In this document: in pieces, positions 10,109 to 21,822 of the stretch
How positions within the stretch are numbered: position 1 is the stretch's first letter
Layout: each line of letters starts with the position of its first letter
NCBI RefSeq assembly: GCF_036059255.1
Contig: NZ_CP107947.1
Span: 3,348,001-3,412,000, forward strand
From: Micromonospora sp. NBC_00389
Lineage (GTDB): Bacteria > Actinomycetota > Actinomycetes > Mycobacteriales > Micromonosporaceae
Direction: 5' to 3'
DNA length: 64,000 nt
The notes under the pieces: generated by a model
Databases searched by the model: none
The model's input: the letters and a program-made list of their open reading frames with translations, nothing else
Told to the model about the DNA's origin: nothing
Made by a program: the position numbers and the translations under genes

Positions 10109-10633
10109 TCAACCGCCCAGTGCGTCGACCGCCTCGGCGGTGGTGCAGACCGTGCCCAGCGCGCGGAAGATGTTGTTCACCGCGAACTCGTGCGCGGACG
10201 TCTGGAGGCCGCTCATCGCGTCCTGCGGCAGCACGACCCGATAGCCGATCTCGTAGCCGATCCGGGCGGTCTGTTCGACCCCGTAGTTGGTGGCCACGCC
10301 GGCCACCACCAGCGTGTCGACGCCCCGCTCGCGCAGCGTCGCGTCCAGGCCGGTGTCGTGGAACGGGCCCCAGGTGCGCTTGGTGATCTCCAGGTCGCCC
10401 GGGTGTGGCGCGACCTCCGGCACCAGTTGGCTGCCGGCTGACTGTGGATCGACGCCCGGCTGGTCGAACCGGACCACCACGACCAACGCGCCGGCGGCGC
10501 GTGCGGCGTCGGCGAGCGCGACGCACCGGGCCACCACCTAGGTACCGGAGTGCGGCGCGAGGGCCTGGTCGACCATCTGTCGTTGTAGGTCGATCAGAAG
10601 GATGGCGGTACGGGATGGTTCCAGGGCATTCAT
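10109..10633 (-). pseudogene. Isochorismatase-family hydrolase interrupted by an in-frame amber codon
   Basis: From ATG 10633 the frame reads MNALEPSRTAILLIDLQRQM and continues to HSGT, then meets TAG at 10540-10538 (codon 32) and resumes VVARCVALADAARAAG to a normal end at 10109. Both sides match one isochorismatase-like domain in a single frame, so this is a nonsense change in a 174-codon gene. The LLIDLQ Asp and the Lys in TKRTWGPF are present. The usual nucleophile Cys is replaced by Gly (ATNYGVEQTAR), as in YecD, EntB and PhzD-type members. A GTG restart at 10537 would give 142 residues lacking the catalytic Asp, so the present gene is probably inactive. Confidence 0.85.
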
Positions 10634-10639
10634 CGTCCG

Positions 10640-10645
10640 ACCCTA
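10640..10645 (-). promoter_or_regulatory. -10 hexamer TAGGGT, leaderless type
   Basis: TAGGGT lies 6 nt before ATG 10633 of the interrupted hydrolase gene; no ribosome-binding site is visible. Confidence 0.6.
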
Positions 10646-10654
10646 GCAACGGCG

Positions 10655-10689
10655 CGACCGGCCGCCGGAGGAGCTCCGGCGGCCGGTCG
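10655..10689 (-). terminator. Strong hairpin after the LPXTG gene
   Basis: Perfect 16-bp stem (CGACCGGCCGCCGGAG) with a GAG loop, 15 bp after the stop of the LPXTG protein gene. Confidence 0.85.
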
Positions 10690-10703
10690 GCACTGCGGCG
10701 GGA

Positions 10704-11474
10704 TCAGCTGGTGAAGGTGATCCGGTCGCGACGGCGGCGCAGCATCAGCAGCGCCCCGCCGCCGATGAGGGCGACGCCGCCCAGCGCGATGCTGGTGACG
10801 GCGACGCCGGTCTTCGGCAGGCCACCCTCGCCGCCGCCGCTACCCGTGCTCGGCGACGGCGAGATCGAGTCCGACGGCGCGACGGAGTCCGACGGCGACA
10901 CCGACTGCGACGGCGAGGTCGACTGCGAGGGGGACGTGGACTGCGACGGGGAGACGGAGGTCGACGGCGTCGGCGACGCGGTGGTCGACGGGCTTGGGCT
11001 GGGCGACTGGCTGGTGCCGGCGCACGTGTGGCTGAGGTTGAACTTGTCGGCCCCGCCGGTGATCTGGGCGGTGCCGGCGCTCAGCGTCCAGCCGGCCGGG
11101 GTGAAGACGTAGGCGTGCATCACCTTGTCGCCGGCCTTGTAGAAGTAGTCCGGGTACGCGTCGGTGCTGTCGGGCACCCGCACCTGGACCGGTGTGGAGC
11201 TGTTGGCGAAGGTGAGGGTCAGCGACTCGAAGCTGCTGTCGCCCCGCCCCTGCTGCGGGAGAACGAAGTGCCACCCGTCGTAGCCGGCCGGAAGGTCGTC
11301 GAACCGTTCGTCGCCACACTCCTGGTTGGCGAAGGTCCCCGCCTGCGAACCCACGTGGGCCGGGTTGAGCGAAATCGACGTGGCGACCGCCCAGGCGGGC
11401 GAGCCGATGGCGAGACCGGCCGTGGCGGCGGCCGTGCAGACGGCCGCGCGCGCGAGGCGCCGACGCTGTGGCAT
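10704..11474 (-). CDS. LPXTG-anchored secreted surface protein
   Basis: 256-aa exported protein. A signal peptide (RRRLARAAVCTAAATAGLAIG, cleaved after SPAWA) leads to a compact domain of about 130 residues with two Cys (QECGDERF and LSHTCAG). A Ser/Pro spacer with repeated SPSQST units follows, then LPKTG, a hydrophobic helix and an RRRR tail, the complete sortase sorting signal. ATG 11474 follows GGAGGAATCCTC. It is divergent from the GH9 cellulase gene across a 357-bp regulatory gap, which hints at shared control or a role in substrate adhesion. No sortase gene is in the window; the globular domain is not one I recognise. Confidence 0.85.
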   Translation of the reverse strand: MPQRRRLARAAVCTAAATAGLAIGSPAWAVATSISLNPAHVGSQAGTFANQECGDERFDDLPAGYDGWHFVLPQQGRGDSSFESLTLTFANSSTPVQVRVPDSTDAYPDYFYKAGDKVMHAYVFTPAGWTLSAGTAQITGGADKFNLSHTCAGTSQSPSPSPSTTASPTPSTSVSPSQSTSPSQSTSPSQSVSPSDSVAPSDSISPSPSTGSGGGEGGLPKTGVAVTSIALGGVALIGGGALLMLRRRRDRITFTS

Positions 11475-11513
11475 GAGGATTCCTCCGAGATTGGCCGAGG
11501 GGACGGCACATGA

Positions 11514-14729
<3,216 letters not shown>

Positions 14730-14734
14730 CCGAG

Positions 14735-14778
14735 ATCTTGGAAGTTGCCGTTCCCCGGGAACGGCAACTGTCCAAGAT
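14735..14778 (+). terminator. Long hairpin terminator after GH9 gene
   Basis: About 20-bp stem (ATCTTGGAAGTTGCCGTTCC and complement) with one bulged G, beginning 5 bp after the GH9 stop codon. Confidence 0.85.
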
Positions 14779-14842
14779 TCACTTGTCGTCCGGCCAGCCG
14801 GCGTCGATAAGGGCGCTACGGACGGTTGAGGCCCCGGCCGGC

Positions 14843-15349
14843 TCACTCCACGAGGTCGTCGGCGAGCAGATCCATCAGCAGGCCGTCGTGCCAGCGACCG
14901 TCCTCGCCGCGCTCGTAGCGGCGCAGCACCCCCACCGGCCGGAAACCAGCCTTGGCGTACGCCCGGATGGCGGCGCTGTTCGCCGCCGCCGGGTCGATGG
15001 TGAAGCGGTGGTGGCCGTACTCGTCGATCAGATGCCGGGCCAGGGTGCGGATGGCGTCCACGCCGAGCCCGGCGCCGCGCACCGCCGGGTCGAGGAAGAT
15101 GTCCAGGCTGGCGTGCCGGTAGTCCGGGTCCGATTCGGCGTACCACTGGATCGCGCCGATCACCCGGCCGTCGTGCTCGATGGCGTACAGCGTCAGATCG
15201 TCGTCGTCCAGGTCGGCGCGGACGGAGTCGGTCAGGTCGTCGCCGCCCCGCCACCACCGGCGTACCTCCGGATCGGCCCGGATCGCCGCGAGGGCCGCCA
15301 CGTCGTCGTCCGTCACCGGCCGCAACGTCACCGCACGCCCCCGCAGCAT
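14843..15349 (-). CDS. GNAT family N-acetyltransferase (RimJ/AAC(6')-like)
   Basis: 168-aa single-domain acetyltransferase. LRPVTDDDVAALAAI marks the N terminus and LDPAVRGAGLGVDAIRTLARHL the acetyl-CoA binding loop, followed by the IRAYAKAGFRPVGVLRRYE motif typical of RimJ/AAC(6')-type GNATs. It is the last of three genes in one direction (bioB, BsaP-like, GNAT), only 4 bp behind the BsaP-like gene, so it is probably co-transcribed. Whether this reflects a link to biotin synthesis or chance is unclear. The substrate is unknown; aminoglycoside resistance is possible but unproven. Confidence 0.88.
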   Translation of the reverse strand: MLRGRAVTLRPVTDDDVAALAAIRADPEVRRWWRGGDDLTDSVRADLDDDDLTLYAIEHDGRVIGAIQWYAESDPDYRHASLDIFLDPAVRGAGLGVDAIRTLARHLIDEYGHHRFTIDPAAANSAAIRAYAKAGFRPVGVLRRYERGEDGRWHDGLLMDLLADDLVE

Positions 15350-15353
15350 CGGC

Positions 15354-15563
15354 TCAGCCCCGGATCTCGCCGTGCTCGACGCAGACCGCCGACCAGCCGA
15401 CCGGCAGCACCTGCACCTTCATCCGGCGGCGGCAGTGCGGGCAGTAGCGCGGCGGCTCCAGCGCCCGGGCCGCCGCGCACGACTCGTGCCCGCCGATCGC
15501 CGCGTCCTCGCCGCAGCGGTCACACCAGCGCTGCGCCGCCACGGGCTCGACAAGCTCGGTCAC
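15354..15563 (-). CDS. BsaP-like biotin synthase auxiliary protein
   Basis: 69-aa Cys-rich protein with CDRCG (C14, C17), C29, CPHC (C41, C44) and C61 plus conserved His, a metal or iron-sulfur binding pattern. It starts at GTG 15563, 20 bp behind bioB. In mycobacteria a small protein in the same position, BsaP, is required for biotin synthase activity, to my knowledge as an iron-sulfur helper. Position, size and Cys layout fit that family well. Annotators often leave such genes as hypothetical or zinc ribbon. Confidence 0.75.
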   Translation of the reverse strand: MTELVEPVAAQRWCDRCGEDAAIGGHESCAAARALEPPRYCPHCRRRMKVQVLPVGWSAVCVEHGEIRG

Positions 15564-15583
15564 GTCGTTCTCACCGGATCATC

Positions 15584-16579
15584 TCAGAGGGTCGCCGAGA
15601 GGGCCTTGACCGGCATCTTCAGCTCGTCCAGCAGGTCCAGGTCGGCGGTCGCCGGCCGACCCAGCGTGGTCAGGTAGTTGCCGACGATCACCGCGTTGAT
15701 GCCACCGAGCAGACCGTCGCGGGTGCCCAGGTCACCGAGGGTGATTTCCCGGCCGCCCGCGTACCGCAGGATGGTGCGCGGCATGGCCAGCCGGAACGCG
15801 GCGATGGCCCGCAGCGCGTCCTTGCCCTCCACGACCGGGCGGTCACCCAGCGGCGTGCCGGGGCGGGGGTTGAGGAAGTTCAGTGGCACCTCGTGCGGGT
15901 TCAGCTCGGCGAGCTGCGCGGCGAACTCCGCCCGCTGCTCGACGGTCTCGCCGAGGCCGAGGATGCCGCCGCAGCACACCTCCATGCCGGAGTCGCGGAC
16001 CATCCGCAGCGTCTCCCAGCGCTCCTCCCAGGAGTGGGTGGTGACCACGTTCGGGAAGTACGACTGGCAGGTCTCCAGGTTGTGGTTGTAGCGGTGCACG
16101 CCCATGTCGACCAGGTCGTCGACCTGCTCCTGGGACAGCATGCCCAGCGACGCGGCGACCTGGATGTCGACCTCGGCCTTGATGGCGGCGACGCCCTCGC
16201 GCATCTGCTTCATCAGCCGGGCGTCCGGGCCGCGCACGGCGGCCACGATGCAGAACTCGGTCGCCCCGGTCTTCGCGGTCTGCTTCGCCGCCTCGACCAG
16301 CGACGGGATGTCCAGCCAGACCGAGCGCACCGGGGAGGTGAACAGGCCGGACTGGGAGCAGAAGTGGCAGTCCTCCGGGCAGCCGCCGGTCTTCAGCGAG
16401 ACGATCCCCTCGACCTCGACCTCCGGGCCGCACCACCGCATCCGCACGTCGTGGGCGAGCTGGAGGGCGGCGGGCAGGTGCTCGTCGGGCAGGTTGAGCA
16501 CGGCGAGGACGCCGGCCTGGTCGAGGCCGACGCCGTCACCCAGGACCTGGGTTCGGGCCTGGTCGAGGATCTCTGGCAT
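15584..16579 (-). CDS. bioB: Biotin synthase
   Basis: 331-aa radical SAM enzyme that inserts sulfur into dethiobiotin. The [4Fe-4S] motif is C67-x3-C71-x2-C74 ([14 protein letters not shown]). NPRPGTPL and [13 protein letters not shown] are typical of BioB. ATG 16579 is chosen because a TAGGGT hexamer stands 7 nt in front and no homologous sequence lies further upstream, although the frame is open to 16900. It is divergent from bioF and bioD, and followed by a BsaP-like helper. bioA is not in the window. Confidence 0.97.
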   Translation of the reverse strand: MPEILDQARTQVLGDGVGLDQAGVLAVLNLPDEHLPAALQLAHDVRMRWCGPEVEVEGIVSLKTGGCPEDCHFCSQSGLFTSPVRSVWLDIPSLVEAAKQTAKTGATEFCIVAAVRGPDARLMKQMREGVAAIKAEVDIQVAASLGMLSQEQVDDLVDMGVHRYNHNLETCQSYFPNVVTTHSWEERWETLRMVRDSGMEVCCGGILGLGETVEQRAEFAAQLAELNPHEVPLNFLNPRPGTPLGDRPVVEGKDALRAIAAFRLAMPRTILRYAGGREITLGDLGTRDGLLGGINAVIVGNYLTTLGRPATADLDLLDELKMPVKALSATL

Positions 16580-16586
16580 GGCTCGT

Positions 16587-16592
16587 ACCCTA
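16587..16592 (-). promoter_or_regulatory. -10 hexamer TAGGGT of bioB
   Basis: Seven nt separate it from ATG 16579, so the transcript is likely leaderless. Confidence 0.65.
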
Positions 16593-16751
16593 CAAGGCCC
16601 CCGGGTCAGCGGGAACGGCCTGCTGGCCGGTCGGTCCGCTCGCAGCGGGCCTGCCTCGAAGCTGGAGTTCGGTGCAGGTTTGGCCCCGCGTACCGAGTGG
16701 ATCCGTCGGGCCGGTGGTGGCGGGTGGTAATTTCGCCCGGCGGGTGTCGGG

Positions 16752-17921
16752 GTGACCGGCCCGCACGGCGGCGAAGGGGTGACGGTGGCGGACTGGCTGG
16801 CGGCGCTCGACCGCCGCGCGGATCTGCGGGCGAAGGCCGGGCTGACCCGGCGGCTGCACCCGCGTCCCGCTGGCGACGGGATGACCGATCTGGCCGGCAA
16901 CGACTACCTCGGCCTGGCCACCCATCCGGAGGTCACGGCCGCGGCCGTGGCGGCTCTGTCGGCGTACGGGCTGGGAGCGACCGGGTCGCGGCTGGTGCGC
17001 GGCTCCACCGACGCGCACCAGGCGCTGGAGGACGAGCTGGCGCAGTGGCTCGGCACCGACCGGTCCCTCGTCTTCTCCTCCGGCTACCTGGCCAACCTTG
17101 GAGCGCTGCGGGCCCTCGTCCAACCCCGGACGCTGCTCGTCTCCGACGCGCACAACCACGCGTCCCTGATCGATGGCTGCCGGATCTCCGGCGCGGAGAC
17201 CGTGGTGACGCCGCACGCGGACGTCACAGCGGTGGCCGCAGCGTTGTCGGCCGCCCCGGGCCGCCCGGCGGTGGTGGTCACCGAGTCCGTCTTCTCGGTC
17301 GACGGCGACCTCGCCCCGCTGGCCCGGCTGCACGAGGTGGCCCGCCGGTACGGCGCACTCCTGCTGGTCGACGACGCGCACGCGCTCGGCGTGACCGGTC
17401 CGACCGGCGCCGGTGCGGTCGCCGCCGCCGGGCTGGCCGGCGAACCGGACGTGGTCGTCACCGCCACCCTGTCCAAGGCGCTCGGAGGAGCGGGTGGCGT
17501 GGTCGCCGGCCCGGCCGAGTTCGTCCGGCACCTGGTCGAGACCGGGCGCACCTTCATCTTCGACACCGCGCTGCCGCCCGCGGTCGCTGCCGGCGTGCAC
17601 GCCGCGCTGCGGCTGGCCAGGGCCGGCGACGGCCTGCGCGCCGAGCTGGCCGACCGGGTGGCGCTGGCGGTCGCTCGGCTGCGCGCGGCCGGGCTGACCG
17701 TCTCCGCGCCGGACGCGGCGGTGATCTCGGTGACCGCTCCCGGGCCGGAGGCGGCGACCACCTGGGCCGCCGACTGCCGGGACCGGGGCGTCGCGGTGGG
17801 CTGCTTCCGGCCGCCGTCCACCCCGGACAGCCGTTCCCGCCTGCGGCTCACCATCAGCGCCGGGGTGTCCCGGGCCGATTTTGAACGCGCCCTGGACGTC
17901 ATCGTGGAGTGCGCGCCGTGA
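16752..17921 (+). CDS. bioF: 8-amino-7-oxononanoate synthase
   Basis: 389-aa PLP enzyme joining pimeloyl-thioester and L-alanine. The PLP lysine is K242 in [24 protein letters not shown] holds the cofactor Asp and [13 protein letters not shown] the stacking His region. GTG 16752 is used; a GTG at 16782 is an alternative start that would remove ten residues outside the conserved core. It is divergent from bioB and 34 bp before bioD, so bioFD form an operon. Confidence 0.96.
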   Translation: MTGPHGGEGVTVADWLAALDRRADLRAKAGLTRRLHPRPAGDGMTDLAGNDYLGLATHPEVTAAAVAALSAYGLGATGSRLVRGSTDAHQALEDELAQWLGTDRSLVFSSGYLANLGALRALVQPRTLLVSDAHNHASLIDGCRISGAETVVTPHADVTAVAAALSAAPGRPAVVVTESVFSVDGDLAPLARLHEVARRYGALLLVDDAHALGVTGPTGAGAVAAAGLAGEPDVVVTATLSKALGGAGGVVAGPAEFVRHLVETGRTFIFDTALPPAVAAGVHAALRLARAGDGLRAELADRVALAVARLRAAGLTVSAPDAAVISVTAPGPEAATTWAADCRDRGVAVGCFRPPSTPDSRSRLRLTISAGVSRADFERALDVIVECAP

Positions 17922-17955
17922 GCGCGAGGAGTGAGCCGGGTTTGCGAGCGCTGCG

Positions 17956-18684
17956 GTGAGCGAGCCGTGGCGTGGCCCGGTGCTCGTCACCGGCACCGAC
18001 ACCGAGGTCGGCAAGACGGTGGTCACCGCGGCGATCGCCGCCGCCGCGCAGGCCGCCGGCCTGCGGGTGGCCGTGGTCAAACCCGGCCAGACGGGTACGT
18101 CCGGCGGCGAACCCGGCGACGTGGACGCGATCAACCGGCTGGCCGCCCCGCTCACCGGCCATACCCTCGCCAGCTTTCCGGACCCGCTGGCCCCGCTGGC
18201 CGCCGCTCGGGTCGCCGACCTGCCGCCGCTGGAGCTGTACACCGCCGTGGACGCGGTTCGCGAGGAGGCCGACAAGCACGACCTGGTGCTGGTCGAGGGT
18301 GCCGGTGGGTTGCTGGTCCCGATGGGGCTGCGCCCGTCCGGCGAGCCGTGGACGATGGCCGACCTGGCGGTGTCGCTCGGTGCGCCCGCCGTGGTGGTCG
18401 CCCGCGCCGGGCTGGGCACGCTCAACCACACGGCGCTGACCCTGGAGGCGCTGGACCGGCGGGCGGTGCCGGCCGGCGTGGTGATCGGCGCCTGGCCGGC
18501 CACGCCGGAGCTGGTGCACTGGACCAACCTCACCGATCTGGTACCGAACCTGCTCGGCGCGTTGCCCGCCGGTGCCGGCGCCATGGACCCGGGCGTGTTC
18601 CGGCGCTCCGCGCCGGGCTGGCTTACCCCAGCCCTGCACGGGGTGCTCGACGACTGGCGGGCCTGGGCCGAGGAGATCGGCTGA
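17956..18684 (+). CDS. bioD: Dethiobiotin synthetase
   Basis: 242-aa ATP-dependent carboxylase-like enzyme forming the ureido ring of dethiobiotin from diaminopelargonic acid. P-loop GTDTEVGKT at residues 13-21, KPGQTG, and EGAGGLLVPM typical of BioD. GTG 17956 lies 34 bp after bioF. Together with bioB and bioF it supplies three of the four late biotin steps; the transaminase must be encoded elsewhere. Confidence 0.96.
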   Translation: MSEPWRGPVLVTGTDTEVGKTVVTAAIAAAAQAAGLRVAVVKPGQTGTSGGEPGDVDAINRLAAPLTGHTLASFPDPLAPLAAARVADLPPLELYTAVDAVREEADKHDLVLVEGAGGLLVPMGLRPSGEPWTMADLAVSLGAPAVVVARAGLGTLNHTALTLEALDRRAVPAGVVIGAWPATPELVHWTNLTDLVPNLLGALPAGAGAMDPGVFRRSAPGWLTPALHGVLDDWRAWAEEIG

Positions 18685-18725
18685 TCACCTGACTTTCGTC
18701 GGTGTCCGGCCAGGTCGTGCGTGGG

Positions 18726-18731
18726 TAGCCT
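18726..18731 (+). promoter_or_regulatory. -10 hexamer TAGCCT of the histidine kinase gene
   Basis: Seven nt before GTG 18739. Its presence argues against the GTG at 18721, which would place the promoter inside the gene. Confidence 0.55.
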
Positions 18732-18738
18732 GGCCGCC

Positions 18739-20310
18739 GTGAGGATCCCGAGGTGGCCGGTGGACGGGGCGTCGGGCGTGGCGCGGCCGAAGGATGCGTT
18801 GCTCTGGGTGGTGCTCGCCGCCCCCATCGGGTTCGCGGGGCTGACCCCGCCGTTCTCGCGGCACGGTCTGGCGTCGCTGGTCGGCGGGCTGGCGCTGCTG
18901 GCCGTGGCGGTGGTGCTGAGCCGGCGTCGGCCGCTGGTCGGCCTGCTGCTGGTGGTGCTCGGGTCGCTGGTCGACGGCAATTTCGTCTTCGCCATTCCGG
19001 TGTTCAGCTACCTGACCGGGCGGCGCAGCGCCGGGGCGGCCCCGGCGGCCGTGCTGTTCGGCGTGATCGCGTTCGGTGGCACGGTGCTGAACCTGGGGTT
19101 GCTCGGCACCGCGGCGGGCACCTGGTTCATGCTCGCCTCGGTGCTGCTCTTCGCCGGTGTGTTTCCGTGGCTGGTGGGCCGGTACCGCCGGCAGCAGCAG
19201 GAGTTGGCCGACGCGGGCCGTCGGCAGGCTGACGCGCTGGCGCGCGAACAGCGCGGCGCCGCCGAGCGGATCCGGCTGCGCGAGCGGGCCCGCATCGCCG
19301 AGGAGATGCACGACTCGCTCGGCCACGACCTCAGCCTGATCGCGCTGCGCGCCGCCGCGCTGGAGCTCGCCGACGACCTCGACCCCGCACACCGGGCGTC
19401 GGTGGGGGAGTTGCGGGCCAGCGTCGCCGCCGCCACCGAGCGACTGCACGGCATCATCGGCGTGCTGCGGGAGGAGGGCGGCCCGGCTGGGCTCCGGCCC
19501 GCCGGGGAGACCGTCGCCGACCTGGTGGAGGGTGCCCGGGAGGCGGGGATGGCGATCCGGTTGGACGTCCCGCCCGGTGCGGTCGAGCTGCCCGGGATGA
19601 CCGGGCTCGCCGCACACCGGGTGGTCCGGGAGGCGCTCACCAACGCGGCGCGCTACGCCCCGGGCGCCCCGGTGACCGTCACTCTCGCCCCCGCTGCGGA
19701 CGAGATCGAGGTGCGGGTAGTCAACGGGCCGGCACCGGCCGGCCCGCTGCCCACCCCACCGTCCTCCGGCAGCGGGCTGCTCGCCCTCGCCGAACGGGTC
19801 CGCCTGGCCGGCGGCATGCTGGACGTTGGCCCGCGCCCGGAGGGTGGCTTCGCGGTACGGGCCCGACTGCCACTGCCCACCGCCCCTGCCAGCGTGGTCT
19901 CCGCTGTCCCTGCCGCCGGTGGGTGGCCGGCCGCGGATGAGGCGCCCGGCCCGGTCGAGGGCGGCGCGGAGCGGCCGGCCGACGCCGAGCTGCGCGACGC
20001 CCACCGACGGGTACGGCACAGCCTGCTGCTGGCGCTCGGCGCCCCGGCCGGCCTGGCCCTCGTCCTGTCGCTGATCTACTACCCGGTCGCCACGGCCGGC
20101 GCCGTGCTGGACGAGTCGGCGTTCGACCGGATGCGGCCGGGTGTGGCGCGCGGCGATCTGGCCGAGCTGCCCCGGCGGCAGGTCGACCCGAGTGCCGGCG
20201 TACGGCGGGCCGGCTGCGAGTACTACACGGACGGTAACTTTCCCCTCGCCGCGCCGACCTGGCGGCTCTGCTTCGCCGACGGCCGACTTGTCAGCAAGGA
20301 GCGGATCTGA
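18739..20310 (+). CDS. NarL-type sensor histidine kinase
   Basis: 523-aa membrane kinase. About five hydrophobic segments occupy residues 10-145, followed by a coiled linker, the HisKA_3 box EEMHDSLGHDLSLIALR with phospho-acceptor H191, and an HATPase domain (HRVVREALTNAARYAPGAPV, GSGLLALAERVRLAGG). Unusually, about 140 extra residues follow the kinase domain, with one further membrane segment (ALVLSLIYYPVATAGAVL) and an extracytoplasmic-looking tail with two Cys. The response regulator starts 3 bp later. The convergent ABC-2 exporter next door is a plausible target, as in many antibiotic or envelope stress systems. Confidence 0.92.
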   Translation: MRIPRWPVDGASGVARPKDALLWVVLAAPIGFAGLTPPFSRHGLASLVGGLALLAVAVVLSRRRPLVGLLLVVLGSLVDGNFVFAIPVFSYLTGRRSAGAAPAAVLFGVIAFGGTVLNLGLLGTAAGTWFMLASVLLFAGVFPWLVGRYRRQQQELADAGRRQADALAREQRGAAERIRLRERARIAEEMHDSLGHDLSLIALRAAALELADDLDPAHRASVGELRASVAAATERLHGIIGVLREEGGPAGLRPAGETVADLVEGAREAGMAIRLDVPPGAVELPGMTGLAAHRVVREALTNAARYAPGAPVTVTLAPAADEIEVRVVNGPAPAGPLPTPPSSGSGLLALAERVRLAGGMLDVGPRPEGGFAVRARLPLPTAPASVVSAVPAAGGWPAADEAPGPVEGGAERPADAELRDAHRRVRHSLLLALGAPAGLALVLSLIYYPVATAGAVLDESAFDRMRPGVARGDLAELPRRQVDPSAGVRRAGCEYYTDGNFPLAAPTWRLCFADGRLVSKERI

Positions 20311-20312
20311 CG

Positions 20313-20990
20313 ATGACCAGCGACACCATGGAACGTGGGCCGGTACGGGTTGTCCTCGCCGATGACGAGGCGATGATCCGGGCTGGTGTTCGCGCCATCC
20401 TCGCCGCCGATCCGGGCATCGAGGTGGTCGCCGAGGCCGGCGACGGGCGGGCCGCGGTGGAGCTGGTCCGCGCACACCGACCCCGGGTGGCGCTGCTGGA
20501 CATCCGGATGCCGCGGCTGGACGGGCTGGCCGCCGCCGCCGAGATCCGCCGGGTGGCGCCGGCGACGGCGACGGTCATGCTGACCACCTTCGGCGAGGAC
20601 GACCATGTGGCCCGGGCGCTCGGACACGGTGCCAGCGGATTCCTGCTCAAGGCCGGGGACCCGCGCGAGCTGATCGCCGGGGTGCACGCGGTCGCCGACG
20701 GCGGGGCGTACCTGTCGCCGCGGGTGGCCCGCCGGGTGATCGAGCTGGGCGCTGGGCGGTTGGCCCGCCGGCCCGCAGCGCGGGACCGGACGGCGGCGCT
20801 GACCGAGCGGGAACGGGAGGTGCTGGCACTGGTCGGGGCGGGGCTGTCCAACGCCGAGATCGCCCGCCGGCTGCACCTGGTGGAGGGCACCGTGAAGAGC
20901 TACCTGACCAGCATCTTCACCCGGTTGGACGTGCGCAACCGGGTGCAGGCGGCGATCATCGCCTACGAGGCGGGGCTGGTCGACGGGTGA
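20313..20990 (+). CDS. NarL/LuxR-type response regulator
   Basis: 225-aa regulator: receiver domain with acidic pocket DDE (residues 17-19), phospho-acceptor D63 in LLDIRMP and the conserved K in FLLKAGDP, then a LuxR-type HTH (LTEREREVLALVGAGLSNAEIARRL). Located 3 bp after the kinase gene with AGGAGCGG overlapping the kinase end, so the pair is one operon. A perfect terminator follows at once. Regulated genes are not evident; the adjacent exporter is the first candidate. Confidence 0.95.
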   Translation: MTSDTMERGPVRVVLADDEAMIRAGVRAILAADPGIEVVAEAGDGRAAVELVRAHRPRVALLDIRMPRLDGLAAAAEIRRVAPATATVMLTTFGEDDHVARALGHGASGFLLKAGDPRELIAGVHAVADGGAYLSPRVARRVIELGAGRLARRPAARDRTAALTEREREVLALVGAGLSNAEIARRLHLVEGTVKSYLTSIFTRLDVRNRVQAAIIAYEAGLVDG

Positions 20991-21020
20991 GCGGGGGCCC
21001 GCAGGGCCCCCGCTCACCCG
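20984..21020. terminator. Bidirectional terminator, 17-bp perfect stem
   Basis: CGGGTGAGCGGGGGCCC and its exact complement enclose a GCA loop between the convergent response regulator and ABC permease genes. The stem includes the stop codon of the regulator. Confidence 0.9.
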
Positions 21021-21021
21021 T

Positions 21022-21822
21022 TCAGGCGTCGCGGCGGCGCAGCGCCACCCGGCCCAGCAGCAGCGCCGCGCCGGCCCACCCGGCGAGCAGCAGCAGCCCG
21101 ACCGCGCCCGGGTACGGCTCGGTGTCGCCGGCCAGGAAATGCCCCCCGGCCACGCCGGGGAACACGTCGGCGATCCGGTTCAGCACGGCGATGTCCGGCT
21201 CCTGAAGCGACAGCGGCACGATCATCAGGGTGGCGAAGAGCACGGTGAGGGTGAGCACCGCGCTGCGTAGTGCCGCGCCGAGGCCCAGCGCGAGCACGCC
21301 CACCAGCGCCAGGTAGGTCGCCACCGCCACGATGTCGCCGATCGTGCCGGCGACCGGCACGCTGCCCCACTCGCCGAGCACCGGCCACGCGACCAGTGCG
21401 CCGACGCCGCCGAGCAGCAGCCCGAGGGCGAAGGTGACCGCGCCGGCGACCAAGGCCTTGGCCAGCAGCACCCGACCGCGTGCCGGGGTGCACTGCAGGG
21501 TCGTCCGGATGGTGCCGCTGGTGAACTCGGCGGTGATCGCCAGTAGGCCCAGCGCCAGCACGGCGTACTGGGTCAGCTCGACGGAGTCGATCACCACGCT
21601 GCCGACGGTGACGATTCCCCGGTCGTCGAGCGGGTCGTCGTTGGTGTTGTCGTTGGCCGCGTAGATGGCCAGCTGGACGGCGCTCGCAGCCATCAGCAGC
21701 AGCGCGGCCAGCGCCGTCCACCAGGTGGTCCGCACCGAGAACAGCTTGGTCCACTCGGCGGCCACCGCGCCGCGGAAGGCGACCGGGGCGGGACGGGTGT
21801 TCGGGATGGTTCCGGTGCTCAT
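21022..21822 (-). CDS. ABC-2 type transporter permease
   Basis: 266-aa membrane protein with six predicted transmembrane segments (first at about residues 35-55, TALAALLLMAASAVQLAIYA). EWTKLFSVRTTWW near the N terminus and FTSGTIRTTL are hallmarks of ABC-2 permeases paired with drug or lantibiotic-immunity ATPases. Its ATG overlaps the ATPase stop by 4 bp. Together with the ATPase it forms a complete exporter; the substrate is unknown, and self-resistance or envelope stress are the usual roles. Confidence 0.9.
   Translation of the reverse strand: MSTGTIPNTRPAPVAFRGAVAAEWTKLFSVRTTWWTALAALLLMAASAVQLAIYAANDNTNDDPLDDRGIVTVGSVVIDSVELTQYAVLALGLLAITAEFTSGTIRTTLQCTPARGRVLLAKALVAGAVTFALGLLLGGVGALVAWPVLGEWGSVPVAGTIGDIVAVATYLALVGVLALGLGAALRSAVLTLTVLFATLMIVPLSLQEPDIAVLNRIADVFPGVAGGHFLAGDTEPYPGAVGLLLLAGWAGAALLLGRVALRRRDA

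Noticed and set aside
14738..17884. 1048-codon open frame on the + strand over the biotin genes
   Set aside because: Antisense to bioB and out of frame with bioF; composition is repetitive and no domain is visible.
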